From positions 248,001 to 312,000 of the forward strand of contig CAWFUR010000011.1 in the NCBI GenBank assembly GCA_963819115.1: a stretch of DNA of 64,000 nucleotides. Direction: 5' to 3'. How positions within the stretch are numbered: position 1 is the first letter of the stretch; every line of letters begins with the position of its first letter. Position numbers and translations under genes: made by a program. This document shows, one piece after another, positions 23,723 through 31,421 of this stretch. The notes below the pieces were generated by a model, which saw only the letters and a list, made by a program, of their open reading frames with translations, ran no database searches and was not told where the DNA came from. The stretch comes from JACVRW01 sp963819115 (lineage in GTDB: Bacteria > Actinomycetota > Thermoleophilia > Solirubrobacterales > Thermoleophilaceae).

Positions 23723-23994
23723 CGCCCGCTCAGTATCCCGCAGGGAAAGCCTGGCCAGGGCTCAGTCGTAGGCGTGGCTCAGGTGAGCCACCAGCGGGTC
23801 CGGTCCCGCGACCTCGCGGCCGTTGATCCACGCACGCCCGCGGACGCGGGGCTCGGTGATCAGCCGGAGCTCGCCCCTCGCCACGCCGGCCACGCGGAGC
23901 TGTGGGCGTGGGCGGCGGCGGAGTCGAGAGAGGGCGGACACGTCATGTAGTTGACCGCGCGAACCTGAACCTGCGGTGAAGATCCCGCTAAGCG
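23723..23994. other. Intergenic stretch without a convincing gene
   Basis: No reading frame here has clear coding character. On the minus strand a stretch ending at 23762 reads ELRLITEPRVRGRAWINGRE and then VAGPDPLVAHLSHAYD, which looks like the tail of a lost gene, but it has no plausible start and I cannot name it. The region leads into the composite repeat at 23995. Confidence 0.5.
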
Positions 23995-24087
23995 GGGAGG
24001 AGCGCAGCCCGATCGGCGGCGAGGAGCGCAGCCTGATCGGTGATCAGGCGAGCACCGCAGCCCTGTCATCGGGCGAGCGCCGACCAT
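23995..24087 (+). repeat. Composite: one palindromic repeat inserted inside another (copies 7a/7b)
   Basis: The left half of a copy (GGGAGGAGCGCAG, then CCCGATCGG, to 24016) is separated from its right half (ATCGGGCGAGCGCCGACCATG without its first base, 24068-24087) by a complete second copy. The inner copy is of the T subtype (GCCTGATC GGT GATCAGGC) and spans about 24017-24067. The break falls in the hairpin loop of the outer copy. The right end lies 5 nt from the stop of the next minus-strand gene. Confidence 0.88.
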
Positions 24088-24091
24088 GCCT

Positions 24092-24850
24092 TCAATGGCC
24101 CATGCGTAGGCGCTTCAGCGCCAATTCCATCCGGGCGATGGCCTCGGCCAGCCCGGCGGCCACCTCCGGCCGCACATCTCCGGTCAGCGCCTGGTTGGCC
24201 GCGTCGCCGATCACGCCGCGGTCGCCCGCGAGGTTCTGCTCGCCGCCGCCCGACGGCAGCTCCACGATCAGCGCCTCCAGCGCCACCCGGGCCTGTAGCG
24301 CCGCCTCGCGCACGCGGCCGGCATCGAGGTCCATGCGCGCGCGCAGCACCAGCTCCTCCCCGACCAGGCCCCGGTCGCGGCCGCCGAGGATGGCGGCGTA
24401 GCGCTCCTCCGGCGACTCCATCGAGCGCCGCACCCGGCGGGCGCCGAAGGCCGGCAGCTCCCACGCCTCGGCGTAGCGCCCGCTCGCCACCGACTCGCCA
24501 TCCCCGAAGCCGATGCGCGCCACCAGCGCGCGCTCGGTGGTCACGTCCCCGCTGTACGGGTCGGCCGCGGCCGAGCGCCAGGCGCGCAGCGCGCCGTTGA
24601 GCACCGCCACGGCCCGGTCGAGCTCCTCGTCGCCACCCGAGGAGCGCATCTCGGACAGCCATTCGCCGGCCTCGGCACGGGAGGGAAAGGCCTCGGGACG
24701 CACCACCGTCACCCGCGTGGTGGGCACGGGCTCGGGATCGGCGAACTCGAGATCGCGGCCGCGCCGGCCTCGCCACAGCCTCCGCTCGGGCGCGCCCAGG
24801 GTGCCCATCACGAGCACGGCCGTGGGCGGTTCCTCGCCGGAGTCGCGCAC
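24092..24850 (-). CDS. Hypothetical protein, start uncertain
   Basis: The product from GTG 24850 has 252 residues and is rich in Ala, Arg and Glu. Its C-terminal half is helical (GEELVLRARMDLDAGRVREA, ALQARVALEALIVELP), and a middle segment reads SAAADPYSGDVTTERALVARIG. I do not recognise the family. Coding-like sequence (PFGFVQLEFGFRLGPPDGRYL) continues in frame about 30 codons upstream, to the end of the hydrolase gene, but contains no normal start codon. A start mutation, a frameshift against the upstream gene or an unusual start should be considered. Confidence 0.65.
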   Translation of the reverse strand: MRDSGEEPPTAVLVMGTLGAPERRLWRGRRGRDLEFADPEPVPTTRVTVVRPEAFPSRAEAGEWLSEMRSSGGDEELDRAVAVLNGALRAWRSAAADPYSGDVTTERALVARIGFGDGESVASGRYAEAWELPAFGARRVRRSMESPEERYAAILGGRDRGLVGEELVLRARMDLDAGRVREAALQARVALEALIVELPSGGGEQNLAGDRGVIGDAANQALTGDVRPEVAAGLAEAIARMELALKRLRMGH

Positions 24851-24938
24851 CAGGTAGCGGCCGTCCGGAGGTCCGAGCCGGAAGCCGAACTCGAGCTGGA
24901 CGAACCCGAATGGGGAGGCGGAGCTCTGCGCCGTGGCG

Positions 24939-27620
24939 CTACTCGCCCGAGTGGGCGTCGCTCGCCCGGCGGTGCTCGTGCGCCGGGAGTGCGTACTTGG
25001 AGGGCTTGGTGGGCACCACCGGATTATCTATCTCGCCGAGGCGGGAGATCAGGTCGGACCACTGCCCGGGCTTCAGGACGGCCAGCGCCTGGCGGCCCAG
25101 CTTGCGGTTCGCGCCGAAGAGAGGCCTGAACCCGACGTGGATGTGGTCGTTGTGGTCGGCCATGGCCATCGTGGGCCCGCCGAGCTCGAGCAGGCTGATG
25201 ATCTGATGCGGCTGCATCGTGCCCTGGAGTCGCATCAGCCGTCGCACCGTGGTCTCGGCGATGCCGCCGGGCTCCTGGTGACCGAGGATGGGGATCCCGT
25301 TCACGGCGGCGATGTCCACGGCGCTCCCGGAGGAGTGCTCGGACACGTTGCCGGATGCCGTGAGGTAGCCGTGGCCGCTCTTGAGCGAGGTGACGGTGGG
25401 CTTGAGGCCGGACTCGGCGAGGTACTCGAGCGTGGCCAGCACGCGGCGGTCGATCTGCCCGGAGCGGATGTCCTCACGGCCGCCGGGGTACACCTCGATG
25501 CGCTCGTCGGAGAGCACGCGGCGCTCCAGCAGCGGCTTCGACATCAGCAGGATCTGGCCAATCGAGACGCCGTCGCCCTTGCCGTAGAGCACGTTGCGCC
25601 CGGAGGCCCGGTAGATGGCCGTGGCCTCGAGCAGCTTCCACCCGTCGAGGATGGGCTTGGGGTCGATCGTGGGCGCGCCCTGGCCCGCGGGCCGGATCGA
25701 GAAGTCGAGACGAGCGGCGCCGCCGGAGTCGGGGCGCCCGACCCGGCCGAGCACCGTGCCGCCGATCACGTGCGCGCCCTTGCGCAGGCGCTTCAGGCGC
25801 ACCTTCGAGGGGTCGAGGCCGAAGGGCCGCGAGAAGTAGGCGTCGAAGGTCTCGAACCCGTCCTTCTTGTGCAGCTTCGAGTCCATCATCTGCTCGAGGC
25901 CGCCGGACTCGCGCGCTCCCGGGTGCTCGGGGTGCGCGAACAGGCGCTCCTTCACGGGCAGGGAGGCGGTGGGCCCGAGCTCGCCCAGCGGGTCCTCGGC
26001 CGCTGGGCGATTGTCCTCGGGCTGGCTGCCGGCCGAGGCCGGCGCAGTGGGCTTGGGATCGGCGACCTTGCCGTGGGCCGGGGTGGCGTGGGCGTCCCGG
26101 GAGTCCGGGTCGCTCTTCGGAACGGGGTAGAAGCTCGCCACCGATCCGAGGTGCGCGTAGGTGAAGCGGTTGCCGTAGACGTCCTGGAGGCGGACGTAGC
26201 GCCCGAGCTCCTTGGTCTCGCCGGTCTCCTTGATCACGCCGTCGTTGACGGCGACCACGGGGGCGCCCAGGCGCGTGTAGATGCCGATGCTGTGGCGCTT
26301 GTCGCTGCCCTCGATCAGGTGGGCGGCGTTCTGGCCCTTGCCCACCTTCTTCAGCAGCTGCTGCTCGCGCAGGTCGTCGGCGTAGCGGGCGCGGGCGTAG
26401 ACGGGGAAGCGTCCCTCGGTCAGGCCGGTGAGCGAGCCCACGAGGTCGGCGGGCACGCCGGCGATCAGCCGAGCGCGCAACAGAACGGAGTCCACGTACC
26501 AGTCGGCGTGGTTGTAGGAGAACACCGCCCGGCGGACATCCTTCTCGTACCCGGCGGCGGCCAGGTAGCGCGCGGAGGCGAAGATCGCGTCCACGGGGTT
26601 GTAGGGGTCCTTGCGCCCGTCGCGGTTGGCATCCACCCCGTACATCCGCCAGGTGGAGGGCATGAACTGCATCCATCCCACGGCGCCCGCGCTCGAGACG
26701 TTGAGGTTGCGCCCGTAGTCGGTCTCGATCTCGTTGATCGCGGCCAGGACCTCCCAGCGCACGCCGTACTGGATGCCCGCCGCCTGGTAGATCGGCAGGA
26801 GGAAGGGCGGCACCCGGAACTTCCGGATGATGAAGTTGGGGACGCCGGTGGCCGACGACGGGCCGGGCAGGGCATCCACGAAGCCGGGGTTCACGCGAGT
26901 GGGGGATCCGTCCGCGTTGCGCAGCTTCGTCTTCTTGGCGTGCTCGCGGCGTCCGCCTCGCTTCTTCTCGTGGCCTCCGAGCGGCTTGGCCTTCTCGGCA
27001 TGGCGGCGCACGCGCTGGCCGCTGCCGGTGCGCTCCTGCGGAGCGCCGCCGGTGGCCACGGGCGCCTGCTCGGGCTTCTCGGCCGGCGTGGTCTCGGTGG
27101 GGGTGGTCTCCTGCTCCTGCGCGGGCGCGGGCGCCTGGGGCTGCGCGGGGGCGGGTGCCGGTGTAGGCGCCTGGGCCTGGGCGGGCGGCGCGGTGGCGGT
27201 CAGGTTGGCTGCCGGGGGCGCGGGCGCCGCCGCGGGGGCGGGCTGTGGCGCGGCCGCGGCCGGCGGCACGGCTGGAGCGGCGGCCTGGGCCACCACCCTG
27301 CCCTGAATGTTCATCTCCTCGATCGTCTGCCCCGGCGGCACCTCCACGCTCACGATCTGGCCCGACGCGAGTTGCACCTGAACGGTCTGGGTCTGGGCCG
27401 ACGCCGGCATGGTCAGCGCGGTGCACGTGGCGGCCACCAGCGTGCCCATCGCGAGCACCGCGGTCCAGCGGCGAACGCCGCGTCCGCCCGGCAGCAGTTG
27501 GGCGCCGCTGGTCGCGGGCCGTCGGAGAAGAAGTGCGATTAGGCTCTGCAAGGCTGAATCTGGGGCTGCCGTTGGTGGTGAGACCGCATGCCGCTGCCGC
27601 TGCGGAGGCACACGGATCAC
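24939..27620 (-). CDS. Large multidomain murein hydrolase (lytic transglycosylase + M23-like + M15-like)
   Basis: This 893-residue cell-wall protein has a membrane/signal segment at about residues 53-72, a Pro/Ala/Gln-rich linker (105-195) and a basic region (200-235). A lytic transglycosylase domain follows at 265-400, with candidate catalytic Glu 299 in INEIETDYG and AVGWMQFMPSTW. An M23-like beta domain occupies about 436-500 and 610-650. Its metal sites appear lost: the usual HxGxD reads HSIGI and the HLHFxI strand reads RLDFSI, and about 100 residues interrupt it. The C-terminal domain (730-835) carries HSSGSAVD and NDHIHVGF, the H, D and H ligands of M15-type peptidases. It probably remodels peptidoglycan. 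The GTG at 27620 is the first start; a shorter form is possible. Confidence 0.82.
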   Translation of the reverse strand: MIRVPPQRQRHAVSPPTAAPDSALQSLIALLLRRPATSGAQLLPGGRGVRRWTAVLAMGTLVAATCTALTMPASAQTQTVQVQLASGQIVSVEVPPGQTIEEMNIQGRVVAQAAAPAVPPAAAAPQPAPAAAPAPPAANLTATAPPAQAQAPTPAPAPAQPQAPAPAQEQETTPTETTPAEKPEQAPVATGGAPQERTGSGQRVRRHAEKAKPLGGHEKKRGGRREHAKKTKLRNADGSPTRVNPGFVDALPGPSSATGVPNFIIRKFRVPPFLLPIYQAAGIQYGVRWEVLAAINEIETDYGRNLNVSSAGAVGWMQFMPSTWRMYGVDANRDGRKDPYNPVDAIFASARYLAAAGYEKDVRRAVFSYNHADWYVDSVLLRARLIAGVPADLVGSLTGLTEGRFPVYARARYADDLREQQLLKKVGKGQNAAHLIEGSDKRHSIGIYTRLGAPVVAVNDGVIKETGETKELGRYVRLQDVYGNRFTYAHLGSVASFYPVPKSDPDSRDAHATPAHGKVADPKPTAPASAGSQPEDNRPAAEDPLGELGPTASLPVKERLFAHPEHPGARESGGLEQMMDSKLHKKDGFETFDAYFSRPFGLDPSKVRLKRLRKGAHVIGGTVLGRVGRPDSGGAARLDFSIRPAGQGAPTIDPKPILDGWKLLEATAIYRASGRNVLYGKGDGVSIGQILLMSKPLLERRVLSDERIEVYPGGREDIRSGQIDRRVLATLEYLAESGLKPTVTSLKSGHGYLTASGNVSEHSSGSAVDIAAVNGIPILGHQEPGGIAETTVRRLMRLQGTMQPHQIISLLELGGPTMAMADHNDHIHVGFRPLFGANRKLGRQALAVLKPGQWSDLISRLGEIDNPVVPTKPSKYALPAHEHRRASDAHSGE

Positions 27621-27764
27621 GTTGTCCTATCGACCGCACGTGAGCAGAACTTCAATTCGGGAAGGCCCCCGAGCCCGCACGCAGACCGAATCGCACGACC
27701 TAAGCCTCAAGTCGAGGGTTAGTTTGCTGTTTCCTGGCGTCCCTGCCTGGTCCGCCTCGGGACC

Positions 27765-27810
27765 CATGGTCCGGTGCTCGCCCGATCACCGATCGGGCTG
27801 CGCTCCTCCC
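27765..27810 (-). repeat. Dispersed palindromic repeat, copy 8
   Basis: On the minus strand: GGGAGGAGCGCA, stem GCCCGATC GGT GATCGGGC, GAGCACCGGACCATG. It lies between the divergent hydrolase and coiled-coil genes, 10 nt before the candidate -10 of the latter. The CATG end points toward the hydrolase gene. Confidence 0.92.
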
Positions 27811-27819
27811 TCCATCGAG

Positions 27820-27825
27820 TACCCT
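27820..27825 (+). promoter_or_regulatory. Candidate -10 hexamer TACCCT (leaderless)
   Basis: TACCCT ends 7 nt before the ATG at 27833. The upstream -35 zone falls within the palindromic repeat copy. Confidence 0.45.
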
Positions 27826-27832
27826 GCCCGCG

Positions 27833-28267
27833 ATGACCGATCCGGACCACCACGAGGGCCTCGTCGACCGCCTCTCCCGACAGGGTGAGGAGGCTCTCGG
27901 CAAGATCGCCGAGGAGCTGATCGGCAACCCGGTGGTGAATGCCGCCGTCGGGCGCGCGTTCGATGCGCGCGAGAAGGCCATTCAGGCCCAGGCGGCGGCG
28001 ATGGGGGCCTTCAACCTGCCCTCGGCCTCGGACATCGAGCGCGTGACCCGCCGGCTGAGGTCGATCTCCCAGCGGCTCGAGGCCATCGAGGACGCCATGG
28101 ATCGCATCGAGGAGCGGGCCGGCGACGCCGGTGACCCGCGCCTTGCGGCCATAGAGGTGCGGCTGGACGAGATGGCGCGGGACCTCGCGGCCCTGAGGGC
28201 CGCGGTTGGCGAGAGCGAAGTGCCGGTGCCGCGGGCGCAGGAGCGCCTGACCGTCACCGAGACCTGA
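27833..28267 (+). CDS. Coiled-coil, phasin-like hypothetical protein
   Basis: The 144-residue product is almost wholly helical, with heptad patterning at about residues 60-125 (RLRSISQRLEAIEDAMDRIE, RLDEMARDLAALRAAVG). The N-terminal part (GKIAEELIGNPVVNAAVGRAF) is amphipathic. Size and pattern resemble phasins or PHA-granule regulators, but this is weak. A second coiled-coil protein with a similar RRLDAIEERL segment is encoded at 29006, on the far side of the phosphorylase gene. Confidence 0.7.
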   Translation: MTDPDHHEGLVDRLSRQGEEALGKIAEELIGNPVVNAAVGRAFDAREKAIQAQAAAMGAFNLPSASDIERVTRRLRSISQRLEAIEDAMDRIEERAGDAGDPRLAAIEVRLDEMARDLAALRAAVGESEVPVPRAQERLTVTET

Positions 28268-28961
28268 GCGCCTCGTACCCCGCGCGGCCCACGGCCAGCC
28301 CGATCTCGTCCATCTGCTCCACCGTCGCCCGGACGGAGCCGCCGGCTCCCGGCACGTCGCTGACGCCGAGCACGCAGGCGGCCTCAACGCCCCGGAGCTC
28401 CGCGAGCCGGAAGAGGGTGGCCGCCTCCATCTCCACCGCCGCCGCCCCTCGCGCGACCCAGGCCTCCATCTCGGTGGAGCGGTCGTCGTAGAAGAGGTCG
28501 GTGCTCACCACGGTCACGGCGCGGGCGCCGGCCGCCACGAGCAGGGACACGAGGCCGGGCTCCGCCGCCAGGGGGCGCTCCGCGCCCAGCGCCACGCTGG
28601 CGCCGTCGGCCGGCAGCGCCTCGGCGACGGCCACGACCTCGCCCAGCCCGAGAGAGCCGTTCAGGGCACCGCAGGTCCCGATCCGGACCAGGCGCCGGGC
28701 GCCGAGCGCGATCAGCTCCTCGCACACGATCGCCGCGCTCGGCCCGCCCATCCCGGTGGACTGGACCGTGAGCGGGTCGCCGTCGGCGGCGGTGCCGGTG
28801 TAGCCCCAGAGCCCGCGCGCGTGGTTGAACATCAGCGGCCCCTCCAGGAGATCCTGGGCCACCATCAGCGCCCGGTGCGGATCTCCGGGGAGGAGAACCC
28901 GCTCGGCCAGCTCGGTGGCGGGGCGCAGATGGACGGGACCGGCGTGGTGCTCGAGCGTCAC
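28254..28961 (-). CDS. Purine/uridine nucleoside phosphorylase (PNP_UDP family)
   Basis: The 235-residue enzyme matches the trimeric/hexameric nucleoside phosphorylase fold: VLLPGDPHRA, TGMGGPSAAIVCEEL, RIGTCGALNGSLGLGEVV and AAAVEMEAATLFRLAEL, whose VEMEA segment binds the ribose. SDVPG near the C-terminus holds the base-site Asp seen in purine-specific DeoD members, so purine nucleosides are likelier than uridine. It works in nucleoside salvage. TATCGT lies 8 nt before the GTG start. Confidence 0.87.
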   Translation of the reverse strand: MTLEHHAGPVHLRPATELAERVLLPGDPHRALMVAQDLLEGPLMFNHARGLWGYTGTAADGDPLTVQSTGMGGPSAAIVCEELIALGARRLVRIGTCGALNGSLGLGEVVAVAEALPADGASVALGAERPLAAEPGLVSLLVAAGARAVTVVSTDLFYDDRSTEMEAWVARGAAAVEMEAATLFRLAELRGVEAACVLGVSDVPGAGGSVRATVEQMDEIGLAVGRAGYEALRSR

Positions 28962-28969
28962 GCCGGGGC

Positions 28970-28975
28970 ACGATA
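28970..28975 (-). promoter_or_regulatory. Candidate -10 hexamer TATCGT (leaderless)
   Basis: On the minus strand TATCGT ends 8 nt before the GTG at 28961. Confidence 0.4.
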
Positions 28976-29005
28976 GAGGGGCGCCTGTGGAAGACTCAGC
29001 GGCCA

Positions 29006-29389
29006 GTGGCCCGGCGACGCACCGACCCCAGGGAGCTGCCCGATGCCCTCCGCGAGGCGGTGGAGCGTACCGTGGAGTCCACGCTCGGCTCGGCCGGGCG
29101 CAGCCGGGAGGCTGCCCAGGGCGCGCTCGACGACCTGGCCGGGACCGTGGACGACCTGAGGCGCGGAGCTGAGGATCGCCTCGTCCGCAGCCGCAAGGCG
29201 GTGGCCGAGGTGATCGACACCCGCCGGCCCGCGACCTATGAGGACGTCAGGGACTTGCAGAAGGAGCTGCGAGCCATCGGGCGGAGGCTGGACGCGATCG
29301 AGGAGCGCCTTCCGGCGGCGAGGAAGAAGCCCGCCGCCAAGCGGAAGCCCGCGCCCAGGCGCAAGCCGCCCGTCAAGCGCTCCGGCTGA
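29006..29389 (+). CDS. Coiled-coil protein with Lys/Pro-rich basic tail
   Basis: The 127-residue product combines a helical region (ALREAVERTVESTLGSAG, ALDDLAGTVDDLRRGAEDRL), a short coiled coil (LRAIGRRLDAIEERL) and a tail of PAAKRKPAPRRKPP type. Such tails can bind nucleic acid or polyphosphate; this resembles actinobacterial phasin-like or histone-like proteins. Its stop overlaps the epimerase start by one base (TGATG). Confidence 0.68.
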   Translation: MARRRTDPRELPDALREAVERTVESTLGSAGRSREAAQGALDDLAGTVDDLRRGAEDRLVRSRKAVAEVIDTRRPATYEDVRDLQKELRAIGRRLDAIEERLPAARKKPAAKRKPAPRRKPPVKRSG

Positions 29390-30423
29390 TGTCCGGTCGC
29401 CGGGTGCTGATCACCGGCGTGGGCAGCCACGTGGGGGCCGGCCTCGCGGCCCGGCTCGAGCGCGACCCCCGCTTCGAGCACGTGGCCGGGCTCGACACCC
29501 GGATTGAGTGGTTGCGGCGCTCGCCCGATCACCGATCGGGCTCCGCTCCTCCCCCCGCTGCGGGCCTCGGGCGCACGGAGCTGATCGAGGCCGACATCCG
29601 CAATCCGGTGATCGCCAAGCTGATCGCGCCGCTCGAGGTGGACACCGTCGTGCACAACCAGATCGTGAGGCAGCCGGGACCGGGCATGTCCGCGCGGGCC
29701 ATGCACGAGGTGAACGTGATCGGCTCGCTGCAACTCCTGGCCGCCCTGGAGAAGGCACCCAGCGTGCGGACCATCGTGGTCCGCGGGTCCGCCGGCATAT
29801 ACGGCTCCGAGCCTGGCGCGCCGCAGTTCTTCGACGAGCACATGACTCGGCTGTTCCCCCTGCGGTCGCGCTTCCAGCGGGACGTGGCCGAGATCGAGAA
29901 CTACTTCGAGACCTACTCGCGCCGGCACCCGGACGTGTCCTGCACGATGCTGCGCTACCAGCCGGCGATCGGGCCCTCGCTGGACACCCAGGTAACCCGC
30001 TACCTCTCGCTGCCCGCCTGCCCCACCTACCTCGGCTTCGATCCGCGCATCCAGCTGATCCACGAGGAGGACGGCCTGAACGCGCTCGTGGCCGCGGTGG
30101 CCAACCCGGTGCGCGGCGCCGTGAACGTGGCCGGCGCGGGCACCATCGGCCTGGCCCGGATGGTGCGCACCGCGGGCCGGGCACCGCTTCCCGTGGCCGG
30201 GCCCCTGTTCGGACCGGTCACCTCGCTCGCGCGGCGCGCGGGGATGAGCCGCCTTTCCGAGGACTTCCGTCGCCTGCTCCGCTACGGCCGCGGGGTGGAC
30301 ATCACCCGGCTCGTGGAGGAGGTGGGCTTCCGCCCGCGGCACACCACCGTGGACGCCGTTCAGGAGTGGGCGAGAACCCGGTCGGGTCTTCGCCTCACAC
30401 CCCCGGTGCGGGCGGCGGCGTGA
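29389..30423 (+). CDS. NAD-dependent epimerase/dehydratase (extended SDR) with repeat-encoded insert
   Basis: The 344-residue protein begins with the Rossmann motif VLITGVGSHVGAGLA and has an RGSAGIYGSEP segment in place of the usual YGxSK region. The catalytic YxxxK is not obvious, so it may be a non-catalytic or atypical SDR like others of the SDR_a group. Residues about 42-57 (RRSPDHRSGSAPP) are translated from a palindromic repeat lying in frame between the second strand and the ELIEADIRNP strand. The insertion would form a surface loop. It is coupled to the following acyltransferase gene by a 4-nt overlap. Confidence 0.82.
   Translation: MSGRRVLITGVGSHVGAGLAARLERDPRFEHVAGLDTRIEWLRRSPDHRSGSAPPPAAGLGRTELIEADIRNPVIAKLIAPLEVDTVVHNQIVRQPGPGMSARAMHEVNVIGSLQLLAALEKAPSVRTIVVRGSAGIYGSEPGAPQFFDEHMTRLFPLRSRFQRDVAEIENYFETYSRRHPDVSCTMLRYQPAIGPSLDTQVTRYLSLPACPTYLGFDPRIQLIHEEDGLNALVAAVANPVRGAVNVAGAGTIGLARMVRTAGRAPLPVAGPLFGPVTSLARRAGMSRLSEDFRRLLRYGRGVDITRLVEEVGFRPRHTTVDAVQEWARTRSGLRLTPPVRAAA
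29507..29553 (-). repeat. Dispersed palindromic repeat, copy 9 (inside epimerase gene)
   Basis: On the minus strand: GGAGGAGCGGA, perfect stem GCCCGATC GGT GATCGGGC, then GAGCGCCGCAACCA, with the last bases degenerate. It is fully within the coding region and keeps the reading frame open. Translation of the element adds an Arg/Ser/Pro-rich loop. Confidence 0.9.
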
Positions 30424-31421
30424 GCTCGCAGCGCACACGCGAGGTGCCACCGCGCCAGGCGCACGACCCGCGTCGCCCCCGCGGCGGCACGCCCCCGCTC
30501 GGCGCCGCGCTCTCGTTCATGCGGCTCCTGCGCGGCGGCCTCGACGCGGGCCTCGACCTTCCGGAGGCGCTGGCCCGCGGCGCCTCGGCACTCCCGCGGG
30601 ACGCGAGGCACACCCTCCAGCTCGCCATGCACCGGCTCGAGGGGAGCTACCGCGAGGACGAGTGGGGCTTCGACGAGGAGTTCACGGAGATCGTCGAGCC
30701 GCTGCTCGGCTTCCTCTACGACCGCTGGTGGCGCGTGGAGGCGGAGGGCGTGCGCAACGTTCCCGCCCATGGCCGGGCCCTGCTGGTGGCCAACCACGCC
30801 GGCTTCCTTCCCTGGGACGCCACGATGATGGGCACCGCGCTGATGCGCGAGCACCCGCTGCCGCGCCATCCGCGCTTCCTCGTGCTCGACTGGGCCTTCG
30901 AGCTGCCCTGGGTGTCCACCGCCATCCGCCGGCTCGGCGGCGTGGCCGCCTCCCCCTACAACGCCCTGCGCCTGCTCGGCCAGGACCGGCTCGTGGCCGT
31001 GTTCCCCGAGGGGGCGAAGGGCACGGGCAAGCCATTCTCCGACCGCTACCGGCTGCAGCGCTTCGGGCGCGGCGGCTTCGTGGAGCTGGCCCTGCGCACG
31101 GGCGCGCCGATCGTGCCGGTGGCCGTGGTGGGCAGCGAGGAGATCTACCCCAAGCTGGGTGAGCTGCCGGCGCTCGCCCGGATCGCGGGCGCGCCCTTCT
31201 TCCCCGTGACGCCGACCTTCCCCTGGCTCGGCCCGCTCGGGCTGGTGCCGCTGCCGTCCAAGTGGCGGATCGAGTTCTGCGCGCCGATCGAGACCGCGGG
31301 CCACGGGCCGCGGGGGGCCGACGACCGCGCGCTGGTCTTCGAGCTCTCGGAGCGCGTGCGCGAGACGATCCAGCAGACCGTGTACGCGAACCTCGTCCGA
31401 CGAGGTTCGGCCTTCGTCTAG
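30420..31421 (+). CDS. PlsC-family glycerolipid acyltransferase
   Basis: The 333-residue protein carries the HX4D motif in NHAGFLPWD and FPEGAKGTG (block III), the signatures of 1-acylglycerol-3-phosphate acyltransferases; VPVAVVGSEEIYPKLG is block IV. About 100 N-terminal residues precede the catalytic domain. It probably acts on acyl-CoA or acyl-ACP at the membrane. The GTG start overlaps the stop of the epimerase gene. It converges on the acyl-CoA reductase fusion gene, with a 4-nt stop overlap. Confidence 0.85.
   Translation: MSSQRTREVPPRQAHDPRRPRGGTPPLGAALSFMRLLRGGLDAGLDLPEALARGASALPRDARHTLQLAMHRLEGSYREDEWGFDEEFTEIVEPLLGFLYDRWWRVEAEGVRNVPAHGRALLVANHAGFLPWDATMMGTALMREHPLPRHPRFLVLDWAFELPWVSTAIRRLGGVAASPYNALRLLGQDRLVAVFPEGAKGTGKPFSDRYRLQRFGRGGFVELALRTGAPIVPVAVVGSEEIYPKLGELPALARIAGAPFFPVTPTFPWLGPLGLVPLPSKWRIEFCAPIETAGHGPRGADDRALVFELSERVRETIQQTVYANLVRRGSAFV

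Noticed and set aside
24933..27542. Very long open frame on the plus strand opposite the murein hydrolase gene
   Set aside because: High GC makes antisense frames long. Its translation is His/Gly/Arg-rich and shows no domain, while the minus strand encodes clear hydrolase motifs.
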